Source: Selaginella moellendorffii (taxonomy: Eukaryota; Streptophyta; Lycopodiopsida; Selaginellales; Selaginellaceae). Taken from it: a DNA stretch of 64,000 bases. Position 1 is the stretch's first letter, and the number at the start of each line of letters is the position of its first letter. Positions 20,344 to 29,982 of the stretch are shown here, piece by piece. The DNA lies in contig NW_003314304.1 of the NCBI RefSeq assembly GCF_000143415.4, positions 1,354,841 to 1,418,840 on the forward strand, read 5' to 3'. The translations under genes were made by a program, and so were the position numbers. The notes under the pieces are model-generated. The model saw only the letters and a list, made by a program, of their open reading frames with translations, did not search any database and had not been told where the DNA came from.

Positions 20344-20649
20344 ACAAATTTTTCTTTTCTTGTATTAAAACTGTTCATTCACCATCTTTTTTTTGTACTC
20401 CAGTTAAAATTGTTCCTTTCACCATCTTTTCTTTGTATTCCAGTATCTTTGAAAAAATCTCAACCTGCAAGCACGCAGGCAATCAATCGTAACGCCTTGA
20501 CTTCTCTGTCCCATAGTCGTACTAATGTCTGATCTTTCCTTGTTGGTGTCTCTTGAATCACGATTCATAGAGTTACTGGGTAGCTCTGATTCACATAGTG
20601 TTCATAGAGGATCATTACTTGTTCCCAAACGCATACCGCACGCTCATCC
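20344..20649. other. 3' flank of type 2 gene, unit A
   Basis: Contains a duplicated ~55-bp motif (GTTCATTCACCATC / GTTCCTTTCACCATC with following TTTTTGTA and CCAGT), probably in the 3' UTR. A single CAATCGTAACGCCTTGACTT is present, which is expanded in unit B. Confidence 0.5.
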
Positions 20650-21112
20650 TCAGCGTCGTCTTTCGTAACACACAAGTTTATCTCCTGAATGGGAAACACG
20701 GACGTCAAAGATAAGAAAGAACGCTCCCTGGCAAATTATTGTGTCAAAAAAGAGTATAAAATCAGGAAGACACGTCATATTATACAACACATCGTACACA
20801 GTGGCATCGATCTTTGTACGTAGTGCTCTTACACCTTCCAAGGTGCAAGTTTCGGCAGCTGCTTCACCTCCCAGCTTGAGATGTCTCCTCTACTGCAAAG
20901 ACACGAATTAAAAAGCTCGTGAAATTACAGTGATGGCACCTGGCATGTGATGAGCTGCGAGTGTCTCTGATATTTGGTGAGATGCTTCTCGGCTAACATC
21001 ACAGCTGTGCTTCGAAATGTACCACCATCATCTACCAAATTGGCCTCTTCCAGCCTTTGGCGGATTCCATGGACCAGAAACACAAGGTGTTCCTTTGCAT
21101 TGAAGCTCAGAA
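20650..21112 (-). pseudogene. DDHD-type phospholipase (SGR2-like) fragment, unit A
   Basis: Minus-strand reading gives FNAKEHLVFLVHGI, RQRLEEANLVDDGGTFRSTA and LAEKHLTKYQRHSQ, then a GT/AG-like break, then HLKLGGEAAAETCTLEGVRA and DATVYDVLYNM. These are the hallmark segments before the lipase active site of plant DDHD / PA-PLA1-like proteins. The CQWRKGL linker, the GHSLG serine motif and everything downstream are missing, so this is a truncated fossil. The copy in unit B is equally truncated. Confidence 0.72.
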
Positions 21113-23111
21113 AAGATCAAAAAAGAAAACAAACCACTAGCCCCAAAGTAAGGATAAACCTTATCATGCTCTATGTTGTTAAGAGCTTCTATGCACATGT
21201 TCAAAGTCGGATGATGTTTTTGTGCCAGTTTTCAACCTTGCCTTTATTATTCATATAGTTGTGGAATAGGACAGCCATCACAAGGTAAGTGCCATATTGT
21301 TGAGAGGTGTTGTTCTTCATGTCCTCCCACTTATGCTTTTAAGCTGGCATTGGTGGTTTCAGCCACCCCAATGTTCATCAACTGTGCAGACTGTAGCAAA
21401 GAGGGGAGCTCCAAGGCCATCCTTGGTCTTCCTCATTTTTTTCTTTAATGTATTTGTCAGACTGTTGAAAAGCTCTACACCATCTGTCAACTTTTTGATT
21501 AAATTCTTAAATGTATAATACCTCATTATGTTTTTTTGTGCTTTTTATAACGACTGGGTTTTTCTTATTTAATTTAAATAAGTATCAACTTTGTCTATTA
21601 ATTCCAACCATCTATTTGTAATCTCAGTCGCTACTGTCATATAGAAGTGTTCATTGTCAGAATGAGAACAAGTGTAAACTCTTGATAACATCTTTCTGCT
21701 TTGCACAAGGATATTCTATCTCCAAATCTTGATGTTCGAATTAATAGAAGATGTTTTATGGAAACTATATTTTTTCCATATAGCACCAACCAAAACAAAA
21801 TTCTTTTTCAAATAGTATTATCCCCATACTATGAACAATGTGCACCTAGATCTCACAATACTACATTTTTTTTAGTCTTTCCCAATAAAAGTAACAAACA
21901 TTAATTGACTCAAATAATCTATTGCAATAAAGAAGATGGAGGAAAACAATTGGAGGATTATTTTTATTTTTCTTTTGAATAGAAAAACATTCCTCTTTAT
22001 ATTCAAGACACCAGAATTATTTCTTCTTCAACCATGACTTCATTATCTACTTCTAGCTCTTTGTCTTGTGGCCTAACAAAAGTTTTGCTAGTAGATGTGT
22101 GTATGAGAGCGGAAATAGAACTAAGGAAATTTTACTTATAAATCCCAGAGGCTAAAATCAGAATTGCCACTTATGCATCCTTCTCCACTGTAGTAGAACG
22201 TTATATACTCCTTAAAAACCTCTATGTCAGCCAGCTCAAAACTGACTATATTCTCCTACCACCTTTCACATATTTGAGGATGTGGCAATGTCACCAACTT
22301 GGAGTTCGAATTTGAGTTTGCATTAGAGAGATGGTGATGCTTATAATGATTTGTGTGTGTGGCTTCTATAGAGCATTATTCATATTCTATTTCTGTTAGT
22401 CATTGCAAAGTTTCTTCTCTTGTTTGGTGTGAATGTAATTTGTTCTCCATTGTTGGAATGAAAGTTTGGTAGTCCTTTAATCATTGCTTTTGGGAGCATC
22501 AATGCTTCTATGTATTAAACAATAACACTCTCTCCATACTTTGCAAGTGGTGGAGTAGTTGGCAGGATTTGTCTGTTTGCAAATTTCTCTGCTAGTTGAC
22601 AATAATTTCTCATCAACCTAAAAATATAAGGCATTTATCTGACTACATCCTAAGCAGGAAGGTGCATTTATGTATATACGTGGTTTGTCTTGGCCAAAAA
22701 ACTCATGCAAACTATTGGATGTCATGATTATTAGATATACTTAACTCAAGTTCCATGCTTTAAGTTGTGGCTCTTAAAGCCTTGTCATGGTGCCCACCCT
22801 GTAATAGCAAATGACATTGGTGTTCTATTACACCTTGTAGATGAGAACATGCTTAGATTAATATATTGACCTGTGACACATTGTTGTATCACCAGTGAGG
22901 ATGTCTTCCAATGATAGAGTTTCATTCAAGGTGCTATAAAGATTACTAAATTTGTACCACATTTTCTTAGTGATCAGAGCTAATTCATGATACTAATTCA
23001 GATTATATAGATTATGTTTAAGGCTTCAGGAAATACCAAGATACTTGCTGATCTCATAGAAATTATGTTGGCTGGAGTTAATTTCCAACATTCATGTCTT
23101 CTTCCATAATA
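21113..23111. other. Gene-free 3' part of unit A
   Basis: AT-rich, aligned with 33,480-35,056 of unit B but with many indels. A minus-strand segment around 21,260-21,500 reads partly as protein (LNMCIEALNNIEHDKV; WEDMKNNTSQQYGTYLVMAV) and is kept as a 76-codon frame in unit B (33,715-33,945). It is probably a transposon or gene relic of unknown origin. Confidence 0.4.
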
Positions 23112-23310
23112 CAGCTACACGCTACCAACTCTTCTTTTTGTTGTAAGGGGATTTTGTCAAGAATCTCAATATGAGCCAAAACAGATTTATGATGCAAGGT
23201 AGAATGACACATCCGATTGAGGCATACGACCCAACGAAAAGGATTGCATTGCCGTTAAATTGCAGCTCCAGCAGCAGCACTCGATCCATCTTCTTTGAGC
23301 TGGTAGCAGA

Positions 23311-24227
23311 ATGAAGTTGAATTTGAATTTCAATCTGTTGTTTCTGATGCTTCCCCTGCTGGGGACCTTGTGGGCGTTGTAGGCGCAGATTCAATTGGCG
23401 ACACGCTCGGCGGCAAAGCACTGAAGACGCTCTGCACAGGCGACGAGATGCGATCACCAAATAGGCGCTACCAGCTGGTAATGCAGACCGATTGCAATCT
23501 CGTCTTCTACGGCCCGCAGCGCAAGGTGATATGGACAAGCAACACACAGAACGCCGGAAAGCTCTGCGTCATGAAACTCATTGGTGGCGACACTGTAGCA
23601 TACGGGAACGCTCTGCAGATCACAGACTATCAGGGGAATAGCATCTGGAGGTACAGTGAAAACAGCAACGGGGATTGCTACCTCAAGGTGGATGACAGGG
23701 GTGCCCTGCTCTTTCCCCTGTGTCAAGATCCTGAGCAACAAGACAATCACCAATCCTGGCGGGGAGGTGCTCGGATATGACACAATCGGAGGGCCAGAGT
23801 GCCGCAAAGGACAGATAGTCATGTTCACCGGCGACCATATCACATCCAGGAATCCTGGAACGGAGCATATCGGCTTGTGATCCAGACCGATTGCAATCTG
23901 GTTTTGTATCATCAGCAGACTGGATCTGCACTGTGGGCAAGCCAGACTGCGAGGAGTGGCATGCCGCTGTGCCAGGTGTTTTCGCCGGGACCGATCAATC
24001 CTGGTGAGCCGCCGATATATGATTGTTTTGAGCACTCGGTTGTCATCCAAAACTACCTCATGGAGAAGGTGTGGAGCATCCAAGGGAACGGCTACTGTGG
24101 CATTACTTTGAAGAACAACGGCCACCTCGTCTTCAACTGCAAAGCATACGTCCATGGCATTGGAGACACCCGGAACAAGAAATCTGCCATAGCTGCCGTG
24201 CTTCCATTGTCTCAAGACGAGATATGA
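23311..24227 (+). pseudogene. GNA-type lectin pseudogene, unit B
   Basis: Counterpart of the lectin at 14,429-15,343. A one-base loss in the signal-peptide region (GGGACCTTGTGG versus GGAACCTTTGTGG) leads to a TAG at 23,380. A one-base gain occurs at about 23,712 (CTCTTTCCCC versus CTCTTCCCC). An 8-base gain lies near 23,852-23,860 (AGGAATCCTGGAACGG versus AGGAACGG). The reading frame is therefore broken at least three times. The original 3' end is also replaced by a 132-bp insert. Both lectin motifs remain visible in separate frames. Confidence 0.92.
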
Positions 24228-24340
24228 GGATGTCCTCTTTGCAGCTCAGTTGGTTTCTCCATCTTTTCAGAATCTCACTGAGTTTCAATAACGCTTGTTA
24301 AGCTCTATAGCTCAGTGGTAAAGCGTCAGTCTTGTAAACT
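24209..24340 (+). other. 132-bp insertion ending in a tRNA-Thr(UGU) 5' half
   Basis: Unit A reads CTTCCATT followed directly by GAGGGGAACC. Unit B has 132 extra bases between them. The last ~40 (24,302-24,342) read as the 5' half of a tRNA: acceptor strand GCTCTAT, D-arm GCTCAGTGGTAAAGC, then anticodon arm TCAGT-CTTGTAA-ACTGA with anticodon TGT. No T-arm or 3' acceptor follows, so it is not a working tRNA gene. A deletion in unit A is the alternative, but the tRNA half suggests a captured RNA fragment. Confidence 0.7.
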
Positions 24341-24488
24341 GAGGGGAACCTCCATGGAGGATTAGCCATGCAATACAGGTCAGGTTGATGAGTCCAGTAG
24401 GCTTGAACAGGGATACTTCCGATCATAATTGAAGCTGGTAGAGCACAGAGCCTTCAGCAGACAGCAGCAGCAACACAGGGTTGCTAGG

Positions 24489-24600
24489 TGACACGAACCA
24501 CGGGAATATTCCGAGAATATTCCATGGCCTGTGGGATTTAAGGCCATAACGCCTTAAGGGTTGGGAGGTTGGCCTAGGGTTCGCTCTCTTGTTCGTTTCA
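24489..24600 (+). repeat. 5' LTR (112 bp)
   Basis: TG...CA ends. It contains the internal near-palindrome GGAATATTCCGAGAATATTCC. The same sequence occurs at 27,711-27,822 with two differences. It is unusually short for a chromovirus LTR. Confidence 0.96.
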
Positions 24601-24601
24601 T

Positions 24602-24614
24602 TGGTATTGGAGCA
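24602..24614 (+). other. Primer-binding site (tRNA-iMet type, diverged)
   Basis: TGGTATTGGAGCA begins one base after the 5' LTR. It matches the usual plant tRNA-iMet PBS (TGGTATCAGAGC) except at two central bases. Confidence 0.75.
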
Positions 24615-24630
24615 GCATGTTCTTTTGGGG

Positions 24631-25626
24631 ATGGCGGGTGAGCAAGATATTGATCCTGATGAGGAGTATGGCGTTAGTGAGGATAGCCATGACGATGCGG
24701 AAGAGACTCTTGATGATGTCGTTGTGCGGCAAGGACGCCAGATTTCTACGATTCAGAGTGACATAAAGGAGGTTAAGGATTCCATCAATCTCATTAAGGA
24801 TTTCTTGCTTCACATGGACCCTCAAGGATTGAATCGATCTCATGTCCGTGATTACCATTGGTACATCAAGCATGCCAAGGATTATGGTATTATAGAATGG
24901 AAATCATCACCGGATGTTTGTGATAGTCAAGAGGTTGATTCTTGGTTGGAATTGTGGGAAAGTTGTTGGTCTCACAATCATTGTGAGGATAAGGTGAAGA
25001 TAAATTTCTTTGTGACGAAGCTTACGGGCCATGCTTCTTCGTGGTGGAAGAACTACATCAAAGCTAATCCGACACCGACTTCTTGGACTGATTTGACAAA
25101 GGTTTTCCACGCTTTGTTTGTCAAGAAGTTTGAAGAGGTTGATCTCGTGAATCAGTTGTTAGAGATCCGGCAAGGGACTTTGTCTTTGGATGTGTATGCC
25201 CGCAAGTTCCGTGATCTTTGCCTTAGTCTCACGGGCACCTATAATGAGCTGTTAAAGGTGCAATGTTTTATCAAAGGATTGAGCTCGGTGGATGTGCAGC
25301 AGAAGGTCAAGAAGGATTTTCCAGCAACATTGATTGATGCTATCACTAAGGCTCAGATCTTTTTGCCCGAACCATCAGTCAACTCGGTCAACTCTGGTCA
25401 ACGAGATAGTCCACGGAGTAGTCAACGTGATGACCAGCTTGCTAATTCTTCATATTCGGGGAAGAAACGGTCATTATTCCGTTGTGGCTCGAAGCATGAA
25501 GATGGTAGTGAAGCTAAGAAACTTCGTTTGGACCAGCGAGAGAAAGACAAGGCGAAGGGCAATTGTTTTCGTTGCCACAGAGCTGGACATCAGAGCAAGG
25601 ATTGTTCTGAAGGGGTCAATGAATGA
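24631..25626 (+). CDS. gag: Retrotransposon Gag with CCHC zinc knuckle
   Basis: Intact frame of 331 aa from ATG 24,631 (MAGEQDIDPDEEY). An acidic N-terminus and coiled segment are followed by the Ty3 capsid region: VKINFFVTKLTGHASSWWKN, then SLDVYARKFRDLCLSL. A basic tail carries one nucleic-acid-binding knuckle, C-x2-C-x4-H-x4-C (CFRCHRAGHQSKDC). The stop follows 5 codons after the knuckle, so Gag is separate from the pol remnant. It could still form particles in trans. Confidence 0.93.
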   Translation: MAGEQDIDPDEEYGVSEDSHDDAEETLDDVVVRQGRQISTIQSDIKEVKDSINLIKDFLLHMDPQGLNRSHVRDYHWYIKHAKDYGIIEWKSSPDVCDSQEVDSWLELWESCWSHNHCEDKVKINFFVTKLTGHASSWWKNYIKANPTPTSWTDLTKVFHALFVKKFEEVDLVNQLLEIRQGTLSLDVYARKFRDLCLSLTGTYNELLKVQCFIKGLSSVDVQQKVKKDFPATLIDAITKAQIFLPEPSVNSVNSGQRDSPRSSQRDDQLANSSYSGKKRSLFRCGSKHEDGSEAKKLRLDQREKDKAKGNCFRCHRAGHQSKDCSEGVNE

Positions 25627-27462
25627 TAAGGTGATTGTGGTGGAAATTATGGGCAATGATGTGAGTGATAGTGCTTTTGAGGCCGTATTGCTTCAAGTTA
25701 GGCATTCTCTCGCCTTCATGAGCCACAAGTTTGATGCCACACAGTGGAATTGACCTACTCGAGAATGGCAATATTATCTATATGGATTGGACTTCTATGT
25801 AGATTCAAATCATCAGTCTCTCCAGATATGGATCTTCGAGGCCGCCTTGCTCGTTGGCAAGAATTCCTGCAGGAAATGTCTGTTAAGATCCGGTACAAGC
25901 ATGGAGGTGACAATAAGGTGGCTGATGCGTTATCCAGGATGGTAAATTCTATCTTGTTCGTGAAGCTATCCAGCAATCTCTTGGATGAGCTTAAGGAGTT
26001 TGCTGACTTTGACTCCTTTATCACTAATATTCGCGCGAAGGTTTTGTTGAGGGACGCCTCTACAGATTTGAAAGGTGACAAGTTTGCGTCATTCGAAATA
26101 CGAGATGGAATCCTAGTGAAGAAGGGACGTGTTGTGGTTCCTCGTGTTGACAAACTCATCAAACGGATTTTGGTTGAGTGTCATGATGTGTCAAGTGCTG
26201 GGCATCTGGGGGTATTGAGAATGTATATGTTGATGAAGAGGCATTTCTTTTGGCCTGGGATGAAGTCAGATGTTGAGAAGTACGTACGTGGTGGTTTGAC
26301 CTGCCAGGCGGTCAAAGTTGATCATCAGAAGCTCGTTGGCCTCTATCATCCTTTACATGTACCTGAGAATAAGTGGGATAGCATCTCGATGGACTTTATC
26401 ACTGGTTTGCCCAAAACCTTTCGAGGAAATGATGCTATTTGGGTTGTTGTGGATTGTTTGACGAAGATGGCTCACTTTTTCCCTGTAAAGACAACGATAA
26501 AAGCTTCTGAACTTGCTCAGTTGTTTGTAGACCGGTTATTCAGTCTCTATGGTTTGCCGGGTGACATTGTGAGTGATCGGGATCCTAAGTTCACGTCCAA
26601 GTTTTGGCAAATGGTCTTTGAAAAACTAGAGACTAAACTGAGCATGAGTAGTGGTGAGCATCCACAATCTGATGGGCAGACAGAGCGCATGAATCAGCTA
26701 TTAGAAGATATGCTACGGTCTTTTGTGGGAAATTTGACTCGACAGGGAGTATGGGAAAAACACTTGCCTTTGCTTCAGTTTGCTCACAATAGCGCTCATC
26801 AATCGGCTATTGGCATGTCTCCTTTTATGGCGATGTATGGCTATGAGCCTAGGTCTCCTGTGAGTTTGAATTTGGCTTTGGTTCGGGTTCCTCATGCTTG
26901 TGATTTCCTGGAGGATATGCAAGACAAGCTTGAGTTGGCAAAATTGAACATGAGGCAAGCTCAAGAACGAGACAAAAGATTGGCTGATGAGCATCGTCGT
27001 CATCAAGAGTACAAAGTTGGTGACAAGGTTTTCCTTAAGCTGTCGGATGCACAACAGTCTCTAAAAGGAGGTGGCAATGCTAAGTTGTCTCCACGGTATT
27101 GTGGACTTTGGACAATTTTACAGCATGTAGGGGATCTTGCATACACTTTGGACTTGCCAGTTAGTTCGAAGATTCATCCAACGTTCCATGTGAGCAAGCT
27201 TAAAGTGTGTTTGCACTCTGGTGATATCATGGATCAGTCCATCATCCAGGTTCCAGAGATTGATGCAGAGAAGGCTGGTCCGGCCAATATTCTTGCTCAA
27301 AGATTGGTGAAAACACGCCGGAAAACAACTAGGGAGTTGTTAGTTCAGTGGAATGGTTATTCCATGGATGAAGCTACATGGGAAACTGAGGATGACGTGA
27401 AAAGAGTGCTTCCGAGTTTTGGTTATGACTTGGATGACATTCCTGAGGAAGGGGAGAATTAA
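25627..27462 (+). pseudogene. pol: pol remnant: RNase H scrap, integrase, chromodomain
   Basis: Only about 40 codons lie between the Gag knuckle and an RNase H-like segment (AVLLQVRHSLAFMSHKFDAT), so protease and reverse transcriptase were deleted. A stop follows at 25,751 and a frame shift near 25,826. From there a long frame runs ARWQEFLQEMSVKIRYKHGG (end of RNase H) into integrase. The zinc site has its two His (ECHD, AGHLG), but one of the paired Cys is Gly (GGLTC). The D,D,E core is present (MDFITGLP; SDRDPKF; TERMNQ). A chromodomain closes the protein (LLVQWNGYSMDEATWE). The integrase is probably impaired. Confidence 0.9.
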
Positions 27463-27696
27463 GTTTTATAGCCGTATTGCTATATGATTTGAGCCGTTTG
27501 TTCTGTTCTCATTCTCTTGTATTCCATGACCGTATTGTCATGTGAGAAAGCCGTATTGCTTTCTTTCTTTCGTGACTGTTTGTTGCGACATTGGTGTTGC
27601 CGTTTGCATATCTTTTCTTCATGGCCGTATTGCCTTGGACTCCCTTCATTTGAGGCTTGTTTAGCTTCTCAAGGCTACCATATGTGGCTGGGTCAT
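27463..27696 (+). repeat. 3' untranslated region of the element with GCCGTATTG repeats
   Basis: The motif GCCGTATTGC or a close variant (CCGTATTGTC) occurs four times, at about 27,471, 27,530, 27,551 and 27,623. A matching copy is inside the RNase H remnant at 25,682. Its role is unknown. Confidence 0.7.
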
Positions 27697-27710
27697 GAGG
27701 GAGGGGAGAA
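27697..27710 (+). other. Polypurine tract
   Basis: GAGGGAGGGGAGAA, 14 purines immediately before the 3' LTR, where plus-strand DNA synthesis starts in LTR elements. Confidence 0.9.
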
Positions 27711-27822
27711 TGACACAAACCACGGGAATATTCCGAGAATATTCCATGGCCTGTGGGATTTAAGGCCGTAACGCCTTAAGGGTTGGGAGGTTGGCCTAGG
27801 GTTCGCTCTCTTGTTCGTTTCA
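27711..27822 (+). repeat. 3' LTR (112 bp)
   Basis: Same as the 5' LTR except for two bases (TGACACA versus TGACACG, and CCGTAACG versus CCATAACG). Followed by the target duplication CTAGG. Confidence 0.96.
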
Positions 27823-27910
27823 CTAGGGGCAGTGGTCAAGGATCTGGGGGCCCATGTACTGCCTTCCATGGGCTCCCAGGTCCTTGAGCGCTGCCCCCAG
27901 CAACCCTGTG
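27823..27910 (+). pseudogene. Fold-back of unit B, split by the retrotransposon
   Basis: The right arm and the inner two-thirds of the left arm of the fold-back remain here. The outer left arm (CAACACAGGGTTGCTAGG) lies 3.3 kb away at 24,471-24,488. The inner stem can still fold, but the full 47-bp stem cannot form without the element looping out. Confidence 0.8.
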
Positions 27911-28623
27911 TTGTTGTCTGGGACCTGTCAAGTGATAAGGTATAGTGTGATCACTTATCTGAATACTCGGGAAAGTCAAGAAGTGCTGGCGGAGAAATGA
28001 TCTCAAGCAATGTTCCAAGGAAAGAGAGTTACTAATGTCCTCAGAAACTTTATGCTTGGCAAGATTGTTAGCCACAAGATCAAGATGATAGGATAAAGAA
28101 AAAACTTTACAATCCCCTTTAGCCAATTGGTTTAAAGTGTAAAAAATAAAATCCCAATAAAGATAGAGCCAATTTTTATGGGGTCATCAAGGAATAGTGT
28201 AGCTGAAATGGATATAGTATAGAGGGGAATCTTAACATTACATGAGATGTTGAAAAGTCTAAAGTGGCTTTGTTTTAAATTGAAAGAGATAAAATATTTT
28301 TAAATCATAAACAGAGGTCATGACTATGGAAAGAAGCATCTGAGCAGTAGCTTAGATACGAAGAGCTCTTACTTGCTAATGATAGAGCTATTGAAAATTT
28401 TACACAAAATAACACATCGTTAGCTATTTGACACAAATAAAAGATTGATTCCAATGTGGGCCTGGAATTGCAAATAACCACTGGAGTTTCAAGAGCTTCC
28501 GAGGCTAAGGAGAGATAAGTTTGTCCAATGCTGCCCCGCTTTGGGAACAAACGAAGACCATGATCATCTCCGGTGGCACTTCTTTAAAATTCCTAACCCT
28601 AAAAAGCGAAGGCTAGGGCGAAG
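27911..28623. other. Spacer before type 1 gene, unit B
   Basis: Parallels 15,556-16,251 of unit A with small indels. The minus-strand frames at 27,836-28,126 and 28,305-28,550 match those of unit A. Nothing further is recognisable. Confidence 0.4.
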
Positions 28624-29982
28624 ATGGAGGAGGTCAGTCTCCTGGGTCTCCTTCGCTCCACGCTTCCAGAGGCCGAGTATCACTCCTTCGCCCATCGTTG
28701 CGCCCCACCGGAGAGGCCCTTGATCGCGCCGGATCCTCCAGGCGGCTACCAGCCATGGCCGCAGTTTCTCCACCAGGCCGCCGCCCACCTCCACTCCACT
28801 CGCGACACCGAGGAGCCCTCCTTTCGCCCTCCTCTTCGATTCCCCGGCCCCATCGCCAGCGAGCAAGGCGTGCGCAGCCTCATCTACATGTACTGGACGA
28901 TCCCAGTGGAGCAAATGGGTGCTCACATCAAGAGCCTGGGCATCACCTCCGACTCCCTCAGCTTGGCTTCGCACGACTACCTGGACGATCTCATGGGATG
29001 GCCCGACTACGTCGTCTTCTCCGGATCCGGGGACGAGAAGGCTCAGCGTTGCAGCAAGGTGATCGTCGAGGCCAAGTCGCAGCAGGCCATCCCGGGATCT
29101 CCATCCGCCAAGGAGCTCATCGCCTCCACGAACGCACAGATTGTCAACGCCTTGAGGCAGATGTATGCCTACCTCTTCATCGCTAGCGTGTATGGCATTG
29201 GGTCCGGCTATGGCGTCCTCACCACCTTCAGTAGCACCTGGTTTTGTAAGCTGGCGGGCGATGCCATGCTCGTCTCGGATCCAGTCCGTTCCGTGGACGC
29301 CATGCCCAGCTTCTATGCGTGCTTGTGGTACTTGCTGAGCTACCTTGTCTATCGGGAGCCAGTTTCCGAGCCTCCGCAAGAGTGCCCGAGCTGCCAGGAA
29401 TTCAAGCCTGAGTTGCTGCTGTCTGGGGTGCCTCTGGGGGATTCCATTGCCGGGAGGTGTAGCATCTTCTCCTATGGTGATTTTGAAGAGCTGGGTGTGT
29501 GTGTGCAAGTCGGAGAGCATTTCACTGCATCTCAAGCAACGTTCAGGGGCCAGGGAGTTACTATCAAGTATTTGGATCTGTCTCAAAAAGCTTGCTACCT
29601 TGAGTTGTTTGCTCGAGAGATCCATGCTTTCAATGGGTTACTGCGGGGCTTGCAAGGGGGATGTGTGCCGGAGCTTATAGATTATGGGTTTTATCATGCA
29701 GGTACGATATTTATGCTTGTTTTTAAAGGTAGGATGGAGCCAATCTTATGGGATCATCAAGGAGAAGTTAGTGCAGCTGAAATGGCATTAGAAACATTTC
29801 ATTCTAAAGGGCTTGTGCATGGGAATCTTAGTACTACCAGTTTTTATGTTGATTTTGGTGAGGAGGAAAATGGTTTGGTTAAAGTGAGACTTACTAATTT
29901 GGAAGGTGTTCATGTTTCAACTGAGGATGGTGAGATTAACCTTGAAGATGAAGAGTTTGGAAAAATACTTATGGAAAATTAA
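28624..29982 (+). CDS. PD-(D/E)XK nuclease-like / pseudokinase fusion protein, type 1, unit B
   Basis: Intact 452-aa copy of the gene at 16,252-17,610. About nine residues differ (for example Q63E, I130V, S279C, P323A, M361T, and the TTDC/TEDG change near 433). The nuclease signature (WPDY at 126-129; E149-A-K151), the K315/E332 pair and the HGN loop are all unchanged. Full-length conservation, while the lectin beside it decayed, suggests the gene may still be under selection, but the time since duplication may be too short to tell. Confidence 0.8.
   Translation: MEEVSLLGLLRSTLPEAEYHSFAHRCAPPERPLIAPDPPGGYQPWPQFLHQAAAHLHSTRDTEEPSFRPPLRFPGPIASEQGVRSLIYMYWTIPVEQMGAHIKSLGITSDSLSLASHDYLDDLMGWPDYVVFSGSGDEKAQRCSKVIVEAKSQQAIPGSPSAKELIASTNAQIVNALRQMYAYLFIASVYGIGSGYGVLTTFSSTWFCKLAGDAMLVSDPVRSVDAMPSFYACLWYLLSYLVYREPVSEPPQECPSCQEFKPELLLSGVPLGDSIAGRCSIFSYGDFEELGVCVQVGEHFTASQATFRGQGVTIKYLDLSQKACYLELFAREIHAFNGLLRGLQGGCVPELIDYGFYHAGTIFMLVFKGRMEPILWDHQGEVSAAEMALETFHSKGLVHGNLSTTSFYVDFGEEENGLVKVRLTNLEGVHVSTEDGEINLEDEEFGKILMEN

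Larger units (their letters stand above)
14231..23111 (+). repeat. Segmental duplication, unit A (about 8.9 kb)
   Basis: The sequence starting CAGCTACACGCTACCAACTC at 14,231 recurs at 23,112, and both units then run in parallel for their full length. Unit A ends at CTTCTTCCATAAT, directly joined to the start of unit B. The same end motif closes unit B at 35,056. It is therefore a head-to-tail tandem duplication. The first fusion-protein gene differs by about nine amino acids in 452 between units, indicating a fairly recent event. Confidence 0.95.
24489..27822 (+). mobile_element. Ty3/gypsy chromodomain LTR retrotransposon, non-autonomous (RT deleted)
   Basis: Element of 3,334 bp with 112-bp LTRs that begin TGACAC and end TTTCA, and a perfect 5-bp target duplication CTAGG (24,484-24,488 and 27,823-27,827). 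Unit A has the uninterrupted target site at about 15,463. The LTRs differ at two positions by hand count. The order is LTR, PBS, gag, RNase H remnant, integrase, chromodomain, polypurine tract, LTR. Protease and reverse transcriptase are essentially missing, so movement must depend on a relative. It interrupts the left arm of the unit B fold-back. Confidence 0.96.

Noticed and set aside
24302-24342. Functional tRNA-Thr gene
   Set aside because: Only acceptor 5' strand, D-arm and anticodon arm are present. The T-arm with GGTTCGA and the 3' acceptor strand are absent.
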